Part shown: in pieces, positions 5,609 to 7,995 of the stretch
How the letters are laid out: each line of letters starts with the position of its first letter
Numbering within the stretch: position 1 is the stretch's first letter
Source of the DNA: Chitinophagaceae bacterium
GTDB taxonomy: Bacteria > Bacteroidota > Bacteroidia > Chitinophagales > Chitinophagaceae
Assembly: GCA_030151745.1 (NCBI GenBank)
Contig: JASLDA010000272.1
Location: forward strand, 1 to 7,995
Reading direction: 5' to 3'
Length of the DNA stretch: 7,995 nt
The notes under the pieces: generated by a model
What the model was told of the DNA's origin: nothing
The model's input: only the letters and a program-made list of their open reading frames with translations
Databases searched by the model: none
Position numbers and translations under genes: made by a program

Positions 5609-5789
5609 CTCCTCCGTTCGCCCTCCTGCGGTGCTTTTGACGAAGGGCCGCGGATATTTGAGCAAGGACCGGCGGGGGCCGGAACTCCGTTCGTCACCGG
5701 CCGGCGCACCTTTGTCAAGCCCCGGCGCGCCTTCTTCAAAAACCCGGATCTGCAACCCAACCATCCGCCGGACATTTGCCTCGCAGCCG

Positions 5790-6833
5790 ATGCGATTCCA
5801 ACATGCCCTTCTGACCGCCGGAAAAACCGGCCGCATCATCCGGAATGCCATCTTCTGGGCGCTCTTCGCTGCCTGGCATGTCTCTTCGCGGAACCGGTTC
5901 TGGCCCGACTATCCGGCATTGCTGGCAGTGATCCTGCTGTCATTCGGCCCGGGCGGCTACCTGCACAATCTCTGGATCATACCGCGCTTCCTGCTCCGGC
6001 GCCGCTATGTTTCCTACAGCGCCCTGCTATTGCTGACGGTTGCGCTGACCGCGGTATTGTCGTTCTATCTCACCCGGGCGGTGAACAGCCTGGTGCCGGG
6101 CCTGGACTATATGGGCGCGAGCAAGGACGTTGCGCTCCCCTACCACGCCTTTCCGGCGGTGCTCGTATTGGCCATGCTGGCGTTCGGCAAGTTCATGGCC
6201 GACGCCGTAAGCAATCATCAGCGGCTGGAATGGCTGGAAAAAGGCCGGCTCGAAAGCGAGCTGCAGAGCCTGCGCTCGCAGGTAAACCCCCATTTCCTCT
6301 TCAATGCGCTGAATACCATCTATGGCATGGCAAGGCGCACCGACCAGGAAACGGCCGATGCCGTCATAAAGCTCTCGGATATCCTGCGGCACAGCCTCTA
6401 CGATTGCGAGGAAGCGCAGATAAGCCTGGAAAAGGAGACCCGCTTCTTGCAGCAATACGTGCACTTCGCGCAGCTGCGGCTTCATGAGCGCAGCCGCATC
6501 AGCCTGACGATCGACGCCGCTCCGGACGGCCACTCCCTGGCGCCCCTGCTCCTGCTGCCCTTTATCGAAAACGCATTCAAGCACGGCCTGGCCCGGCACA
6601 GCTACAGCTCCTGGGTCGAGATCCGCCTGCAGCTGTCCGGCAACAAGCTGCATTTCCGGTGCAGGAACAGCAAGGACGCTTCGGGGACTAGGGCCGGCGG
6701 GGATACCGGCGGGGGCATAGGCCTGAAAAACGTCCAGCGCCGCCTGGAGCTGCTGTATCCCGGCCTGCATCGGCTCAGGATCTCGGACGAGGACGATATC
6801 TACGATGTAAGCCTGGAGCTCGAGCTGGGCTGA
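5790..6833 (+). CDS. LytS/YehU-type membrane sensor histidine kinase
   Basis: A 347-residue kinase of the His_kinase (PF06580) family, which pairs with LytTR regulators. The N-terminal half carries four probable membrane helices at about residues 18-31, 42-58, 74-96 and 119-136, with only short outside loops. A linker helix (143-164, ending SELQSLRSQV) leads to the phospho-acceptor motif NPHFLFNALNTIYGMA, with H168 as the likely phosphorylated histidine. The ATP-binding domain has its N-box at LLLLPFIENAFKHG (N261) and G-box at GGGIGLKNVQRRLELLYPG (307-325). All family motifs are intact and length is normal for Bacteroidota. The start at 5790 is chosen over an in-frame ATG at 5604 because the extra 62 residues are low-complexity, Pro/Arg/Ser-rich and lie in the divergent promoter region. 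GGACATTTGC lies 10 bases upstream of the start. It is probably cotranscribed with the LytTR regulator downstream. The stimulus is unknown. Confidence 0.93.
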   Translation: MRFQHALLTAGKTGRIIRNAIFWALFAAWHVSSRNRFWPDYPALLAVILLSFGPGGYLHNLWIIPRFLLRRRYVSYSALLLLTVALTAVLSFYLTRAVNSLVPGLDYMGASKDVALPYHAFPAVLVLAMLAFGKFMADAVSNHQRLEWLEKGRLESELQSLRSQVNPHFLFNALNTIYGMARRTDQETADAVIKLSDILRHSLYDCEEAQISLEKETRFLQQYVHFAQLRLHERSRISLTIDAAPDGHSLAPLLLLPFIENAFKHGLARHSYSSWVEIRLQLSGNKLHFRCRNSKDASGTRAGGDTGGGIGLKNVQRRLELLYPGLHRLRISDEDDIYDVSLELELG

Positions 6834-6874
6834 AGCTGCCGCAGCCCCGGAGAAACGGCATGTAGGAAAAAACG

Positions 6875-6899
6875 GGGACCGGCGCAAACCACCCGGCCC
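6875..6899 (+). other. Intercistronic hairpin between the kinase and LytTR regulator
   Basis: GGG-A-CCGG (6875-6882) pairs with CCGGCCC (6893-6899) around a 10-base loop, with one bulged A. It lies in the 109-base gap after the kinase. No T-run follows (GGCCGCCTGTC), so it is not a convincing terminator. It may only reflect GC-rich sequence, or it may tune the relative expression of the two genes. Confidence 0.2.
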
Positions 6900-6942
6900 G
6901 GCCGCCTGTCTTTAAGATACCGGCTCAGCACGGGACATTTGC

Positions 6943-7674
6943 ATGCAATTAAACTGCGTAGTGACAGACGACGAACCGGTTGCCGCCGAGATACTGGAAG
7001 ACTATGTGCGGCTCATACCCGGCCTGCAGCTTGTCGGCACCTGCCGCGACGCGCTTGAGACCAACAGCCTCCTGCGCCGGCAGGCTGTCGACGTGCTGTT
7101 CATGGACATACAGATGCCCGGCATAAGCGGGATGGATTTCATCCGCTCCCTGCGCCAGCCTCCTGCCGTCGTTTTCACGACCGCCCACCCCGGCTATGCC
7201 GTCGACGCGTTTGAGCTCGACGTGGTCGACTACCTGCTGAAGCCGATCTCCATAGACCGCTTCCTGCGCGCCGTCAACAAACTGTTCGCACGCATCGAAT
7301 CCGCCGCAGGCCCCGCACCTGCGGACGGCAGCGGGCCCGCTGCAGACGAGGGCAGGAAGTACTTCTTCATCAAATCCAACCAGGACCTGGTCCGGGTGGC
7401 TTACAGCGATATTATGTATGTCGAAGGGCTCGAGAACTATGTCAAGATCCACTGCACCGACCGTATCCTGATCTCGTTTGCAACGATGAAAAGCCTGGAG
7501 GAGCAGCTCTCGCCCTATCGCTTTCTACGCATTCACCGCTCGTTCATCGTGAACCTGGACAAGGTGGTGGCTATCCGCAACGGCGTTTTTTTCCTACATG
7601 CCGCGGAGCTCGCCATCGGCAAGAGCTACCGCAAGCCCGTCACGGAGCTCCTGAAGCAGTATTACTCGATGTAG
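6943..7674 (+). CDS. LytTR-family response regulator transcription factor
   Basis: A 243-residue response regulator of the LytR/AlgR class. The receiver domain (3-118) has the acidic pair D9-D10, phospho-acceptor D55 in VLFMDIQMPG, T80 in VVFTTAHPGYAVDAF, and K100 in YLLKPIS. A Gly/Ala/Pro linker (121-136) joins it to a LytTR DNA-binding domain (138-240), recognised by KYFFIKSNQDLVRVAYSDI, MYVEGLENYVKIH, the MKSLEEQL segment, FLRIHRSFIVNLDKV and the C-terminal IGKSYRKPVTELL. All key residues are present. It should be phosphorylated by the upstream LytS-type kinase and then bind promoter repeats. The ATG directly follows GGACATTTGC and has no Shine-Dalgarno site; the reading frame needs this start to complete the first strand of the receiver. 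It is followed after 4 bases by the PAS-domain gene, so they are probably one operon. Targets are unknown; the divergent T9SS cargo gene is a candidate by position. Confidence 0.96.
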   Translation: MQLNCVVTDDEPVAAEILEDYVRLIPGLQLVGTCRDALETNSLLRRQAVDVLFMDIQMPGISGMDFIRSLRQPPAVVFTTAHPGYAVDAFELDVVDYLLKPISIDRFLRAVNKLFARIESAAGPAPADGSGPAADEGRKYFFIKSNQDLVRVAYSDIMYVEGLENYVKIHCTDRILISFATMKSLEEQLSPYRFLRIHRSFIVNLDKVVAIRNGVFFLHAAELAIGKSYRKPVTELLKQYYSM

Positions 7675-7678
7675 ATCC

Positions 7679-7995
7679 ATGCAAAACACCGCCTCCCTCC
7701 TCAAGCCGCCGGAGATTGCCGGATTAAAGGATGCGGCCTATTTTACAGGACGAACGAACAACGACATGGAGCACAGCAGGGCGAAGGGGGATGTAGGCGA
7801 TCACCGGCAGGAGGAGCTGCTGTTTGCTTTGGAAGCGGCCGGCGTGGGCACCTGGCGCCTGGACGCCGTCAATCAGACCATGGAATGGGATGAGCGCTGC
7901 AGGGAGATGTACGGGTTTCCGCAGGACGACGTCGTCCCTTACGAGCAGGTGCTGCGGTATATACACCCCGAGGACGTGGAGCGGGTGCATGCTTC
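7679..7995 (+). CDS. PAS-domain sensor protein, N-terminal fragment (runs off right edge)
   Basis: The first 105 codons of a gene that continues beyond the window; the frame is open to the edge. The opening residues are MQNTASLLKPPEIAGL. After about 48 polar residues without a membrane helix, a PAS fold of the PAS_3 type starts at about residue 50: LLFALEAAGVGTWRLDAV, TMEWDERCREMYGFPQDD, then YEQVLRYIHPEDVERVHA, the hallmark 'hP.D...v' end of the domain. In Bacteroidota such proteins are most often cytoplasmic hybrid or orphan histidine kinases with several PAS modules, but a diguanylate cyclase or another output cannot be excluded because no output domain is in view. The ATG lies 4 bases after the LytTR stop, which indicates translational coupling in the same operon. 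A second in-frame ATG at 7766 (MEHSRAKG) is possible but the tight spacing favours the first. Confidence 0.8.
   Translation, partial: MQNTASLLKPPEIAGLKDAAYFTGRTNNDMEHSRAKGDVGDHRQEELLFALEAAGVGTWRLDAVNQTMEWDERCREMYGFPQDDVVPYEQVLRYIHPEDVERVHA

Noticed and set aside
5707..5714. CACCTTTG as a -7 promoter box for the LytS-type kinase
   Set aside because: It has one mismatch to TAnnTTTG and no TTG at the required spacing upstream.
5724..5731. GGCGCGCC palindrome in the divergent gap
   Set aside because: A self-complementary 8-mer of this kind is expected by chance in GC-rich DNA and has no partner or obvious context.
5572..5775. Upstream in-frame extension of the Ig-like T9SS cargo gene
   Set aside because: It would bury the signal peptide behind 68 basic, proline-rich residues in the divergent promoter region.
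5604..5789. Upstream in-frame extension of the LytS-type kinase
   Set aside because: The 62 residues are Pro/Ser/Arg-rich with no match to the family and overlap the cargo gene's leader; family members start just before the first membrane helix.
6027..6887. Long antisense ORF under the LytS-type kinase
   Set aside because: Same shadow effect; the plus-strand frame carries every kinase motif.

Overview
The window looks like chromosomal DNA of a fairly GC-rich member of the Bacteroidota, possibly Chitinophagales or a related order. Three things point there. Two small secreted proteins end in type IX secretion system (T9SS) type A sorting domains. The signalling genes are of the LytS/LytTR and Bacteroidota-type OmpR kinds. 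Start codons mostly lack Shine-Dalgarno sequences, and at least one upstream region fits the Bacteroidota promoter pattern (TTG, about 21 bases, then TAnnTTTG). The order-level placement is inference. No mobile element, CRISPR array, tRNA or rRNA was seen.

Left part (1-2152). An OmpR-family response regulator and the N-terminus of its partner sensor kinase lie on the minus strand, 4 bases apart, and the kinase runs off the left edge. A 234-base divergent gap with two inverted repeats separates them from a plus-strand ABC ATPase with a C-terminal TOBE-like domain and no permease beside it.

Middle (2169-5571, all minus strand). In the direction of transcription this holds a T9SS cargo protein with an Ig-like region (5571-4849), a strong intrinsic terminator, an unrecognised helical cysteine-containing protein (4651-4148), a well-placed promoter, a second T9SS cargo protein with a fibronectin-III-like domain (4074-3427), a second intrinsic terminator, a leader region with competing hairpins, and a GT9 heptosyltransferase-like glycosyltransferase (3206-2169). 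The GT9 gene is convergent with the ABC ATPase. The terminators and promoters suggest several short transcription units rather than one operon.

Right part (5790-7995, plus strand). A four-helix membrane LytS-type histidine kinase, a LytTR response regulator 109 bases downstream, and the start of a PAS-domain sensor protein 4 bases after that. The last gene runs off the right edge. This set probably forms one signalling operon. It is transcribed away from the T9SS cargo gene, so that gene is a reasonable but unproven target.

No clear new multi-gene system is visible. The items most worth a second look are the unrecognised 167-residue protein between the two T9SS cargo genes, the possible link between the LytS/LytTR/PAS cluster and the divergent cargo gene, the ABC ATPase without a permease, and the leader hairpins before the glycosyltransferase. 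None of the intergenic gaps exceeds 300 bases.
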